The notes under the pieces were generated by a model. It was given only the letters and a program-made list of their open reading frames with translations. It made no database searches and was not told the DNA's origin. Positions 45,358 through 53,469 of a DNA stretch of 64,000 nt are shown here, in pieces (within the stretch, counting starts at the first letter, position 1; the number at the start of each line of letters is the position of its first letter). The DNA lies in contig JAUXYA010000005.1 in the NCBI GenBank assembly GCA_030684405.1, forward strand, positions 124,001-188,000. Reading direction: 5' to 3'. Both the position numbers and the translations under genes were made by a program. This stretch comes from Burkholderiales bacterium. Lineage in GTDB: Bacteria > Pseudomonadota > Gammaproteobacteria > Burkholderiales > SG8-41.

Positions 45358-46692
45358 TCACTCCGGTATGACATAGCCTTTTTCGCGAAACAGCCGCATG
45401 CAGGCATCGGTGACTGCCGGGTCGTAATGGTTGCCGCGGCCGCTCTCGATTTCAGTCAGTGCCGCATGGATCCCGAGGCTGGGTCGGTACGGGCGGTGCG
45501 AGGACATGGCTTCGATAACATCAGCGACGGCGATGATGCGAGATTCCTGCAGGATCTCGTCGCCCTTGAGGCCCTTCGGGTAGCCGCTGCCGTCCATGCG
45601 TTCATGGTGCTGCAGAGCGATTTCTGCGACCGGCCACTGAAATTTCACCGCTTTCAGGATGTCGTAGCCGGCAACCGTATGGTTCTGGACCAGGATGTAT
45701 TCGAGGGCGCTGAGCCTGCCCGGCTTCACCAGTATTTCCGCCGGCACGCTCATTTTGCCGATGTCGTGCAGCATCCCCGCGATGCGCAGGCCCTGCTGCC
45801 GGTTAGCGTCGAACCCCATTTCGACGCCGATCGCGGCCGCAATTTCCGCTACCCGCCGCTGGTGAGAAGCGTTGTAGGGGTCCCGTATTGCGCTCAAGTT
45901 GACGGCAACCCCCACAGTTCCCATCAGCGATGCCTCGAGATTGGAGAGGTATTCGCGGGAGTCGCGCTCGGCCTGCTTCTTGCTGGTGATGTCCTGCATC
46001 AAGCCGATGATTGCAGGCTGGCCGCGGAGTGTCGCGGCGCTGCCATGGACGCCGACGTCGACGATGCTTCCATCCTTGCGCAGCAGGCGGGTTTCATAGG
46101 CGCAGCTGTCGATTTCTCCGGATATCCGCCGCTGGATGTTCTTGCTGACGATGTCGCGGTCGCTTTCAGCCACGATGCTGAATATTTCACGGCCGACCAG
46201 TTCTTCGCAGCGGGTGTAGCCGAGTATCTCGGCAAAACGCGGATTGATGTAGGCGAGCCTGCCGTTCTGCACGATGTAAATGCCGGCAACCGATTGCTCC
46301 ACAACTCCCCGAAACTGCGCCAGTGCATCCATCAGTTCCTGGCGGTTCTGGTTGCGTTCGGTGACATCGCGCAGGCTGGTGAGCGTGGCTTTGGCTTTGT
46401 CCCAGAGAATCTCCGAAGCCATCAGTTCGATATGCCGGATGCCGTCTGGGCGCGGGATCTGGATTTCAGTGGGATGCAGTACTGATGGCACGCCGATGTG
46501 GGAATCGATCAGGGTACCGCTCGCGGGTGAGAACAGCGCGATTGCCGCCGGATTGGCGTAGCGGATGTATCCGTGATCATCGATGACGAGCAATCCATCC
46601 GCCGATTTTTCAGTGAAAATCCGGTAGATATCGTCCTGCTCCGCAGCGGGACTGCTGTCTTGCCGGGCCACGGGAGGCTTTGCAGCGGTCAT
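45358..46692 (-). CDS. PAS-PAS-HD-GYP cyclic-di-GMP phosphodiesterase
   Basis: It has 444 residues. Two PAS sensor domains (about 25-135 and 145-260; GLLVIDDHGYIRYANPAA and IYIVQNGRLAYINPRFAEILGY) precede an HD-GYP domain with the signature residues MLHDIGK, HHERMDGSGYPKGL and RIIAVADVIEAM. No membrane segment, so a cytoplasmic sensor. It should hydrolyse c-di-GMP. Its start overlaps the kaiB stop by 4 bases, so it is the third gene of a kaiC-kaiB operon and a plausible output of that module. Confidence 0.92.
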   Translation of the reverse strand: MTAAKPPVARQDSSPAAEQDDIYRIFTEKSADGLLVIDDHGYIRYANPAAIALFSPASGTLIDSHIGVPSVLHPTEIQIPRPDGIRHIELMASEILWDKAKATLTSLRDVTERNQNRQELMDALAQFRGVVEQSVAGIYIVQNGRLAYINPRFAEILGYTRCEELVGREIFSIVAESDRDIVSKNIQRRISGEIDSCAYETRLLRKDGSIVDVGVHGSAATLRGQPAIIGLMQDITSKKQAERDSREYLSNLEASLMGTVGVAVNLSAIRDPYNASHQRRVAEIAAAIGVEMGFDANRQQGLRIAGMLHDIGKMSVPAEILVKPGRLSALEYILVQNHTVAGYDILKAVKFQWPVAEIALQHHERMDGSGYPKGLKGDEILQESRIIAVADVIEAMSSHRPYRPSLGIHAALTEIESGRGNHYDPAVTDACMRLFREKGYVIPE

Positions 46693-46994
46693 GGGTCTTT
46701 CTTGTAGGGCACCAGGTTGAGGCCAACGATGACTTTCTCGGTTTGCGACAGGTCACCGATGATCTTGCGCAGCGGTGGCGGCAGTCTGCGCACGAGGGTG
46801 GGCACCGCGATGATCTGGTCGCCCTCGGCGAGGGCGGGCTGTTCGAGCAGATCGATCACTTCGATATCATAGCGTCCCTGCAGGTTATCAGTGCATATCG
46901 ACTCGATGTTGGACAGGGCGCGCCTTGCGGTGGGCGTCATGCCCGCGATATACAGCCGAAGGTGGTATTTTTCGTCCGGGTTTTCCGTGGTCAT
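46689..46994 (-). CDS. kaiB: KaiB circadian-clock-family protein
   Basis: It has 101 residues, typical KaiB length. The thioredoxin-like, fold-switching family is recognised by LRLYIAGMTPTARRALSNI, YDIEVIDLLEQPALAEGDQIIAVPTLVRRLPPPLRKIIGDLS. It lies 5 bases downstream of kaiC and overlaps the HD-GYP gene. KaiA is not present, as in most non-cyanobacterial kai loci. Confidence 0.95.
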   Translation of the reverse strand: MTTENPDEKYHLRLYIAGMTPTARRALSNIESICTDNLQGRYDIEVIDLLEQPALAEGDQIIAVPTLVRRLPPPLRKIIGDLSQTEKVIVGLNLVPYKKDP

Positions 46995-46999
46995 GGTGT

Positions 47000-48433
47000 T
47001 CAGTCCGTTGCGAGATCGCGCACCGACAGGCCGGATGACGAGAACACCAGTTCCCGGGTCTGCCTGGAGTGATCCATGCCCCGCGATTTGATGATGTGGA
47101 TTTCGCGGCGGTGCAGGTGATTTTTCTCTTCAAGATCCAGCGCAATCCAGGTGTCCACCACTGAGGAGGCCTTGGTATCGGTCTCGTCGGTGATCTTTGA
47201 GCCGCGGGTGAGAGAGGTCAGCAGCAGGGTGATGCCGTGGCCCTTGAGATTGCCGATGATGCGCAACAGCATGCTTTTCACTTCGGCGCCGGACCCCGCG
47301 CTGAGGAAGTTCGACATCGGGTCGATGATCACGCACGACGGTTTGTGGCGGTCGACCATGTCCTGGATCTGCATCAGGTGCTCCTCCAGGCCGAACAGTG
47401 TCGGACGGTTCGAGGAGAGATTCAGCAGGCCGCGTTCCATCCATTTTCCGAGATCGATGCCCACCGAAGCCATGTTTCGGCACAACTGGCCTGCGGACTC
47501 CTCGAAGGCCAGGTAGAGGCAGGACTCACCCCGTTCACAGGCGGCGGCTGCAAAGGCAGCCGCCAGAGTGCTTTTGCCGGTGCCGGCGGTTCCGGAAATC
47601 ATCACGGTGGAACCCTTGAAATAGCCTTTGCCCTCCATCATGGCATCAATGTCGGGCACGCCGCTACTGACCCGTACCGGTGACACCGTATAGTCGAGCA
47701 TCAGCGAGGTCAGCGGGAACGCCAGGAACCCGTGACTGCTGACGAGGAAGGGGTATTCGTCCTTGCCGTGGTCCGAGCCGCGGTACTTGAGTACCCGCAG
47801 GCGGCGCTTGGAAATCTGGTTGTCGATGCGGTGATCCAGCAGCAGTACGAAATCGGAGACATATTCCTCGAAGCCGTGCCGGGTCAGCTGCTCCTTGCCC
47901 CGCTCGCCGGTGATGACTGCCGTAATACCCTTGTCACCGAGCCAGCGGAACAGCCGTGCCACTTCGTTGCGCAGGCTGTCCGTGTTCGAGAGGCTCGAGA
48001 AGATGGTTTCCATGGTGTCAATCGCGACGCGCCTGGCGCCGGTCGACTGGATGGCGTGTTCCAGCATCACCAGCAGGCCATCCAGCGAAAACTCGCCAGA
48101 CTCGAGCAGGTTCGCCCCGGCGATGTCGACATGCAGGATTTTCAGCTGCTTGTTGTTGATCAGCTTCTCGAGGTCGAAGCCGAAAGAGCGGAAGTTTTCG
48201 ATCAGATTCTCCGGGCTTTCCTCGAAGGACACGAAAAGTCCCGGTTCTTCGCGCTGCAGTATGCCGTTGACCAGAAATTCCATAGCCAGCACGGTTTTTC
48301 CGCAGCCGGGACCGCCGCAGACCAGGGAGACCCGTCGGGCCGGCAGACCGCCTTGGGTGATTTCATCGAGTCCGGCAATGCCGGTCGGCACTTTCTGGAT
48401 GCCGGGAGTGGCGGGGAGGTTGTTTTCGGCCAT
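47000..48433 (-). CDS. kaiC: KaiC-family ATPase/autokinase
   Basis: It has 477 residues from ATG 48433. Two RecA-like domains, each with a Walker A motif (GGPGCGKT at residues 40-47; GTAGTGKS about residue 280) and the paired catalytic glutamates (FVSFEESPEN, YLAFEESAGQ). The phosphorylation-site region in the second half reads DTKASSVVDTW, so two adjacent serines replace the Ser-Thr pair of cyanobacterial KaiC. It heads the kaiC-kaiB-HD-GYP operon. In non-cyanobacteria such proteins are linked to stress or timing responses; true oscillation is unproven. Confidence 0.94.
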   Translation of the reverse strand: MAENNLPATPGIQKVPTGIAGLDEITQGGLPARRVSLVCGGPGCGKTVLAMEFLVNGILQREEPGLFVSFEESPENLIENFRSFGFDLEKLINNKQLKILHVDIAGANLLESGEFSLDGLLVMLEHAIQSTGARRVAIDTMETIFSSLSNTDSLRNEVARLFRWLGDKGITAVITGERGKEQLTRHGFEEYVSDFVLLLDHRIDNQISKRRLRVLKYRGSDHGKDEYPFLVSSHGFLAFPLTSLMLDYTVSPVRVSSGVPDIDAMMEGKGYFKGSTVMISGTAGTGKSTLAAAFAAAACERGESCLYLAFEESAGQLCRNMASVGIDLGKWMERGLLNLSSNRPTLFGLEEHLMQIQDMVDRHKPSCVIIDPMSNFLSAGSGAEVKSMLLRIIGNLKGHGITLLLTSLTRGSKITDETDTKASSVVDTWIALDLEEKNHLHRREIHIIKSRGMDHSRQTRELVFSSSGLSVRDLATD

Positions 48434-48779
48434 GGTCGTCAATCTTTGGGTGAGCTTCAGTGATCATTGCAGAACACCACGAAGTCGAAGGTGTGCGCCA
48501 AAGTCGAGCCTGCGTTCCTGATCATCAAGCTTTAGGTGAAAATGCTCGAAAATTATAAAGAAATTAGTAAAAACAAGTGTTTATGTTCGCTAAGAGACAT
48601 GTAAAACGCTGTGTGTACGGCGGGAAGATGCGTCTGTCCGGTTGTGTTTTTTGCGTCTGCAGTGCCGACGCTGTGGCGACAGGCGGGCTCAGTGTTTGTG
48701 ATGCACAGGAATCGCCCTGCAGCACGGTGGATCTAACTATTTGGAGTAGAGTGAGAAAAAACTGCATGTCCGGCGGCAA
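48434..48779. other. Intergenic region, no gene recognised
   Basis: About 346 bases between the kaiC start and the end of the racemase-like gene, so it includes the kaiC promoter region. An AT-rich patch lies at about 48545-48590. I see no RNA gene, strong hairpin or convincing open frame. Confidence 0.5.
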
Positions 48780-49439
48780 TCAGGCGCGCAAAGTGTCTCT
48801 TAGACGCATCACCGCCGAATCCGGGCTGGTCAGCACACGGCAGCCGTGCCTTGCCGGAATCAGTCGTGCGGCAGTGGCCATTGAAAACTGGCCGAGCACC
48901 AGAGCATCGCAGGGCATCAGCCCGGCGGCAGCTTCGGCAATCAGCTGGTCATGTGTTTTGCCGTCACCGCGTTGCAGGGCGGCGAGTGCATCCGGCAGCG
49001 TGCGGGTGGTGACCTGCACCGGCTGTTTTTTCGCCCGCGCCATGTCCTCAAGTTCCGATTTCAACGCCGGTATGCTCGGTCCGAAGGTCGCAATCAGGCC
49101 GATGCTGTTACCGGCGGCCAAGGCTTGGTCGAGCATGGCTTCGTTGGGCTTGAGTACCGGGATCGGCAATGCCGCGGCAGTGGCTTCGATCGCCGGACCG
49201 AAAGCGGAACAGGTAAACAGGATGGCGTCGGCGCCGCTGCCATGGACATAACGTCCCAGGGTCAGGAAGCGTTCGATCATCGCATCGGTGAGCTGGCCGT
49301 CGGCAGCAAGGTCGGAAGACAGCGAGTCCTCGAGCAGGTTGGTGGTGCGCGCTTCGGGCCACAGGCGGCCAAAGGCGGCGACGATGGGCTCGACCGCGAG
49401 TGGCGTCGCGTGGATCAGGGCGATGCGCGGGGATGTCAT
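48780..49439 (-). CDS. Aspartate/glutamate racemase-superfamily protein
   Basis: It has 219 residues from ATG 49439. It resembles the Asp/Glu/hydantoin racemase and arylmalonate decarboxylase superfamily. The first catalytic Cys is in ILFTCSAFGP (C77). The second Cys, expected in a GCTHY-like motif, is replaced: DALVLGQFSMA. A single-cysteine enzyme suggests decarboxylase- or isomerase-type chemistry, not simple racemisation. It is divergent from a Bug gene. Confidence 0.8.
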   Translation of the reverse strand: MTSPRIALIHATPLAVEPIVAAFGRLWPEARTTNLLEDSLSSDLAADGQLTDAMIERFLTLGRYVHGSGADAILFTCSAFGPAIEATAAALPIPVLKPNEAMLDQALAAGNSIGLIATFGPSIPALKSELEDMARAKKQPVQVTTRTLPDALAALQRGDGKTHDQLIAEAAAGLMPCDALVLGQFSMATAARLIPARHGCRVLTSPDSAVMRLRDTLRA

Positions 49440-49606
49440 GACGGAAAGTGGTGATTGACGAGGGCCGCATTCTAACTGTTTTGGCAATGCCGGCGTCCAC
49501 GTGTTTGACAAACCGGGCCCTGCGTGGACAATCGGCGGTGCGCCCAAAAAAAGCCGCGAACAAACGCAAGTCACCTGGCGCAGTGCCTGTAATCGAGGAG
49601 CAAACA

Positions 49607-50584
49607 ATGCCAAAGTTTCTGAACGTGGTGGCTGCCGCGTCGGCCGTGCTGACGCTGGCGTCCGTTGCGGTGCCGGTGCCTGCCCAGTCCTACCCTGCCA
49701 AGCCGGTGCGGCTGATCCTGCCGTTCCCGCCGGGCGGAGGCACCGACATCCTCGGCCGCATGTTGGCGCAGAAGCTGGGCGAGAACCTCGGCCAGCAGGT
49801 GATTGCGGAGAACCGGCCCGGCGCTGGCGGCAATGTTGGCGCGGAGTATGCCTCGCGCCAGGCGCCTGATGGTTACTCCATCGTGCTTTGCTCGCCGTCG
49901 ATTGCGATCAGCCCCAGCCTCTACAAGAAGCTCAACTACGATCCGGCGAAAGACCTGACGCCGATTTCACTGGTGGCCTCGATTCCCAACCTGATGGTGG
50001 TACATCCCTCGATCCCGGCGAAGTCGCTGAAGGAAATCGTTGCGCTGGCGCGGAAGAATCCCGGCAAGCTCAATTTCGGTTCCGGCGGCCCCGGCACCAC
50101 CAACGATCTCGGCGCCCGTTACTTCATCGCCGAGAACAAGCTGAAAATCGAAATGATTCCGCACAAGGGCGCAAATCAGGCGCAGATCGCGCTGCTCTCG
50201 GGCGAGGTCGACATGCTGGTGATCGGCACGGCGGCAGCCGCGCCGCACGTCAAGGCCGGCAAGCTGCGCGCGCTGGCGGCGCTGGGCAAGAACCGTGATC
50301 CTGCGGTGCCCGAGGTGCCGACCGTCGCCGAGGCGGGCATGCCCTGGTTCACGGTGGATACCTGGTACGGTGTGCTGGCGCCAACCGGTACGCCGCGCGA
50401 CATTATCAACCGCTTGAACAGCGCCTTCGTCAAGATGCTCAACGACCCGGCGATGCGCAAGCAGCTTGCTGCGCGCGGCACTGACGCGCAGACCAGCACG
50501 CCGGAGGAATTCGCCAAGTTCATCGCCAGCGAAACCGAGCGCTGGGGCCGTGTGGTGCGCACCTCCGGTGCGACTGCGAACTGA
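49607..50584 (+). CDS. Bug (TctC-family) periplasmic solute-binding protein
   Basis: It has 325 residues from ATG 49607 with GAGGAG upstream. Signal peptide ends at PVPAQ. The ligand loop is PFPPGGGTD (D47); the YKG loop instead reads IPHKGANQAQ, with His for Tyr. It is followed 33 bases later by another Bug gene, an uncommon direct tandem. Confidence 0.93.
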   Translation: MPKFLNVVAAASAVLTLASVAVPVPAQSYPAKPVRLILPFPPGGGTDILGRMLAQKLGENLGQQVIAENRPGAGGNVGAEYASRQAPDGYSIVLCSPSIAISPSLYKKLNYDPAKDLTPISLVASIPNLMVVHPSIPAKSLKEIVALARKNPGKLNFGSGGPGTTNDLGARYFIAENKLKIEMIPHKGANQAQIALLSGEVDMLVIGTAAAAPHVKAGKLRALAALGKNRDPAVPEVPTVAEAGMPWFTVDTWYGVLAPTGTPRDIINRLNSAFVKMLNDPAMRKQLAARGTDAQTSTPEEFAKFIASETERWGRVVRTSGATAN

Positions 50585-50617
50585 GCGCGTCAACACCTAA
50601 ATAGCGAGGATGAACCC

Positions 50618-51589
50618 ATGAAACGTAAAACCATAGCCGCTGCCGCCCTTGCGGGACTGGCCAGCCTGAGCGTCGCTAAAGCCTTCGCCCAGGACTATCC
50701 CAACCGCCCGGTGCGCATGATCGTGCCCTTCGCGGCAGGCGGTCCGACCGATGTGATTGCCCGTGTAGTTGCAATGAAGCTGACCGAGGGCCTCGGTCAG
50801 CAGGTCGTTGTCGATAATCGCGCCGGTGCCGGGGGCAACATCGGCATGGGGCTCGCAGCCACGGCTTCGCCCGACGGGCATACGGTAATCGTGGTGAGTT
50901 CCAGTTTTGTGGTGAATCCGGGCCTCTACGCGAGCATTCCCTATGACCCGTACAAGAGCTTCATTCCGGTGTCGAACATGGCGGCCTCGCCCAATGTGTT
51001 CACCATCCATCCGACGATCGCGGCCAAATCGATGAAGGAACTGCTGACGCTGGTGTCCGCCGATCCGAAAAAATTCTCGGTGGCGACGCCCGGCGTCGGC
51101 ACCACCCCGGACCTCTCGGCGCAGCTGCTGAAACTGACCACCAAGCTTGATTTCATCACCGTGCCCTTCGGCGGTGCGGGCCCCGCAGTGGGGGCCGTGG
51201 TCGCCAACCAGGTGCCGATCGGCTGCACCGCATTGCCGCCGACCACTCCGCACATCCAGGCCGGAAGGCTGCGCGCGATCGCGGTCACCAGCACCAGCCG
51301 CAGCAAAGCCATCGCCGACGTACCGACGATGGCGGAAGTGGGCTTCAAGGGACAGGAAGCGGATACGCTGCAGGGGCTGCTGGTGCCGACCGGTACGCCG
51401 AAGGCCGTGGTCGACAAGCTGCACGGCCAGGTGGTCAAGATGATGGCGCAGCCGGATGTCCGGTCACGCATTGAGAACCTCGGCTTCGACATCATTGCCA
51501 GCTCGCCCGCGGAATTCGCCGCGCAGGTGAAAGTCGAAGTCGATAAGTGGACCAAGGTGGTCAAGGCCGCCGGCATCAAGGTAAATTGA
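50618..51589 (+). CDS. Bug (TctC-family) periplasmic solute-binding protein
   Basis: It has 323 residues. Signal peptide ends around KAFAQ. The loop is PFAAGGPTD (D45) and the second loop reads VPFGGAGPA in place of YKGGGPA, so this differs clearly from its tandem neighbour. The D-tartrate dehydratase-like gene starts 33 bases downstream, suggesting a hydroxy-dicarboxylate ligand (inference). Confidence 0.92.
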   Translation: MKRKTIAAAALAGLASLSVAKAFAQDYPNRPVRMIVPFAAGGPTDVIARVVAMKLTEGLGQQVVVDNRAGAGGNIGMGLAATASPDGHTVIVVSSSFVVNPGLYASIPYDPYKSFIPVSNMAASPNVFTIHPTIAAKSMKELLTLVSADPKKFSVATPGVGTTPDLSAQLLKLTTKLDFITVPFGGAGPAVGAVVANQVPIGCTALPPTTPHIQAGRLRAIAVTSTSRSKAIADVPTMAEVGFKGQEADTLQGLLVPTGTPKAVVDKLHGQVVKMMAQPDVRSRIENLGFDIIASSPAEFAAQVKVEVDKWTKVVKAAGIKVN

Positions 51590-51622
51590 TGTATCCAGCC
51601 GCGCTGCGCAGGGCGGGATGCC

Positions 51623-52789
51623 ATGCGCATCGTTGACATCCGCGAAACGTCGATCGCGCTGAAATCGGACCTGCGTAACGCAGTGTTCGATTTCAGCGAA
51701 ATGACCACCTCGGTGGTTGCCGTAGTCACTGACGTGATCCGTGACGGCAAACCCGTTGTCGGCTTCGCCTTCAACTCCACCGGCCGTTACGCCTGCGGCG
51801 CGCAGATGCGCGCGCGTTTCATCCCGCGCATCCTCAAGGCCACGCCGGAATCCTTGCTCGACGAAAACGGTGACAACATTGCTCCGGAAAAAATACTCGC
51901 GGCCATGATGCAGCGGGAGAAACCCGGCGGCCACACCGAACGTTCGGTGGCGATCGGCACCATCGAAGTCGCGTGCTGGGATGCCGCAGCCAAGATTGCA
52001 GATTTGCCGTTGCATGCGCTGATTGCAAAAAAATACAATAAAAACAACAATATAGAGAAGGTCCCTTGTTATGTTGGCGGCGGCTGGTATGCGCCAGGCA
52101 AGGGCCTCCCGGAACTGCTCGAAGAGATCCGCGAAAAACTCGGGCAGGGTTACCGCACGATGAAAATCAAGGTCGGCGGTGCGTCGATTGCGGAAGATAT
52201 CGCGCGCGTCGAAGCGGCGCTGAGAGTCATCGGCGACAGCGCGAACCTCGCAGTGGACGCCAACGCCGGCTTCGACCGCGAGCGTGCGCTGTCCTATGCA
52301 AAAGCGCTGGCGCCGTACAAGCTGCGCTGGTTCGAGGAGCCGACCGATCCGCTGGACTACGCGCTGCTCGCTGAAGTGGTGGAGATTTACGACGCGCCCA
52401 TCGGCACCGGCGAGAACCTGTTCTCGACCCAGGACGTGCGCAACCTGATCACCTTCGGCGGCCTGCGCGCCGACCGCGACATCATCCAGACCGATGTGCC
52501 GCAGTCCTATGGCATTGCGCAGTTCGCAAAGACGCTGGCGATGATGAAAGAACGCGGCTGGTCGCCGCAATCAGTATTTCCTCACGGCGGCAACCAGATG
52601 ACACTGCACATCGTCGGCGGCTTCGGCCTCGGCGGCTGCGAAGCCTATCCGGGCGTGTTCGGCATGTTCGCCGGCTTCGCCGACGACGCAAAGGTCGAGG
52701 ATGGTTACCTGAAACTGCCGGATCGTCCGGGTATCGGCTTTGAGGCGCAGAACGCGCTGTATGCGAAAATGCACGAACTCATTTCCTGA
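51623..52789 (+). CDS. Enolase-superfamily dehydratase, D-tartrate dehydratase-like
   Basis: It has 388 residues. Mandelate racemase/muconate lactonizing fold. It is collinear with characterised D(-)-tartrate dehydratase: MTTSVVAVVTDV near the N-terminus, AMMQREKPGGHTERSVAIGT, MKIKVGG (base Lys), LAVDANAGF and WFEEP and GTGENLFS (metal ligands), and VFPHGGNQM (catalytic His). It should convert D-tartrate or a close acid sugar to a 2-keto acid. It follows two Bug genes, forming an import-degradation unit. Confidence 0.87.
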   Translation: MRIVDIRETSIALKSDLRNAVFDFSEMTTSVVAVVTDVIRDGKPVVGFAFNSTGRYACGAQMRARFIPRILKATPESLLDENGDNIAPEKILAAMMQREKPGGHTERSVAIGTIEVACWDAAAKIADLPLHALIAKKYNKNNNIEKVPCYVGGGWYAPGKGLPELLEEIREKLGQGYRTMKIKVGGASIAEDIARVEAALRVIGDSANLAVDANAGFDRERALSYAKALAPYKLRWFEEPTDPLDYALLAEVVEIYDAPIGTGENLFSTQDVRNLITFGGLRADRDIIQTDVPQSYGIAQFAKTLAMMKERGWSPQSVFPHGGNQMTLHIVGGFGLGGCEAYPGVFGMFAGFADDAKVEDGYLKLPDRPGIGFEAQNALYAKMHELIS

Positions 52790-52810
52790 ATCTGATGCGC
52801 GTTGTGACTC

Positions 52811-53455
52811 ATGAAAAAACTCCATCAACTCTTCGACAGCAACCGCGCCTGGTCCGAGCGTATCCGCCGCCAGGATCCTGATTTTTTCAGAAAACTCGCG
52901 CGCCAGCAGACTACGGAATACCTGTGGATCGGCTGTTCCGACAGCCGCGTGCCTGCCAATGAAATCGTCGATCTGCTGCCGGGCGAACTGTTCGTCCACC
53001 GCAATATCGCCAATGTGGTCGCCCACACGGACCTGAACTGTCTGTCGGTGATCCAGTTCGCAGTCGACGTGCTGAAGGTCAAACACATCGTCGTCGTCGG
53101 TCACTATGGCTGCAATGGTGTCGGCGCCGCGTTGCGGGGCGAGCGCATCGGGCTCAGCGACAACTGGCTGCGCCATGTGCAGGACGTGCGCCGGAAACAC
53201 GAGGCACGGCTGGGGTCGGTGACTGATGCTGCGCAGCGTGCCGACCGGCTGTGTGAGCTGAACGTGATCGAGCAGACTGCCAATGTCTGCCACACCACCA
53301 TTGTCGGCGATGCCTGGGAGCGCGGACAGCAGCTGTCCGTGCACGGCTGGGTCTACGGCTTGCGTGACGGGCTGATACGCGACCTCAAGTTCACGGCGGA
53401 TTCACCGGACGAGGTGCCAGTCGCATACGCTGCAGCGCTTGATGGCCTCGGCTGA
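52811..53455 (+). CDS. can: Beta-class carbonic anhydrase
   Basis: It has 214 residues. Zinc ligands are in WIGCSDSRVPA (Cys, with the Asp-Arg dyad) and VVGHYGCNGV (His and Cys). Catalyses reversible hydration of CO2 in the cytoplasm. Length and sequence fit the Can type. It lies 21 bases after the dehydratase, but a functional link is not evident. Confidence 0.95.
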   Translation: MKKLHQLFDSNRAWSERIRRQDPDFFRKLARQQTTEYLWIGCSDSRVPANEIVDLLPGELFVHRNIANVVAHTDLNCLSVIQFAVDVLKVKHIVVVGHYGCNGVGAALRGERIGLSDNWLRHVQDVRRKHEARLGSVTDAAQRADRLCELNVIEQTANVCHTTIVGDAWERGQQLSVHGWVYGLRDGLIRDLKFTADSPDEVPVAYAAALDGLG

Positions 53456-53469
53456 AGCGGCGCGGCTTC

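Noticed and set aside
48577-49251. Plus-strand frame upstream of and across the racemase-like gene
   Set aside because: Mostly antisense to the conserved racemase-like protein; the non-overlapping part shows no family or ribosome-binding site.
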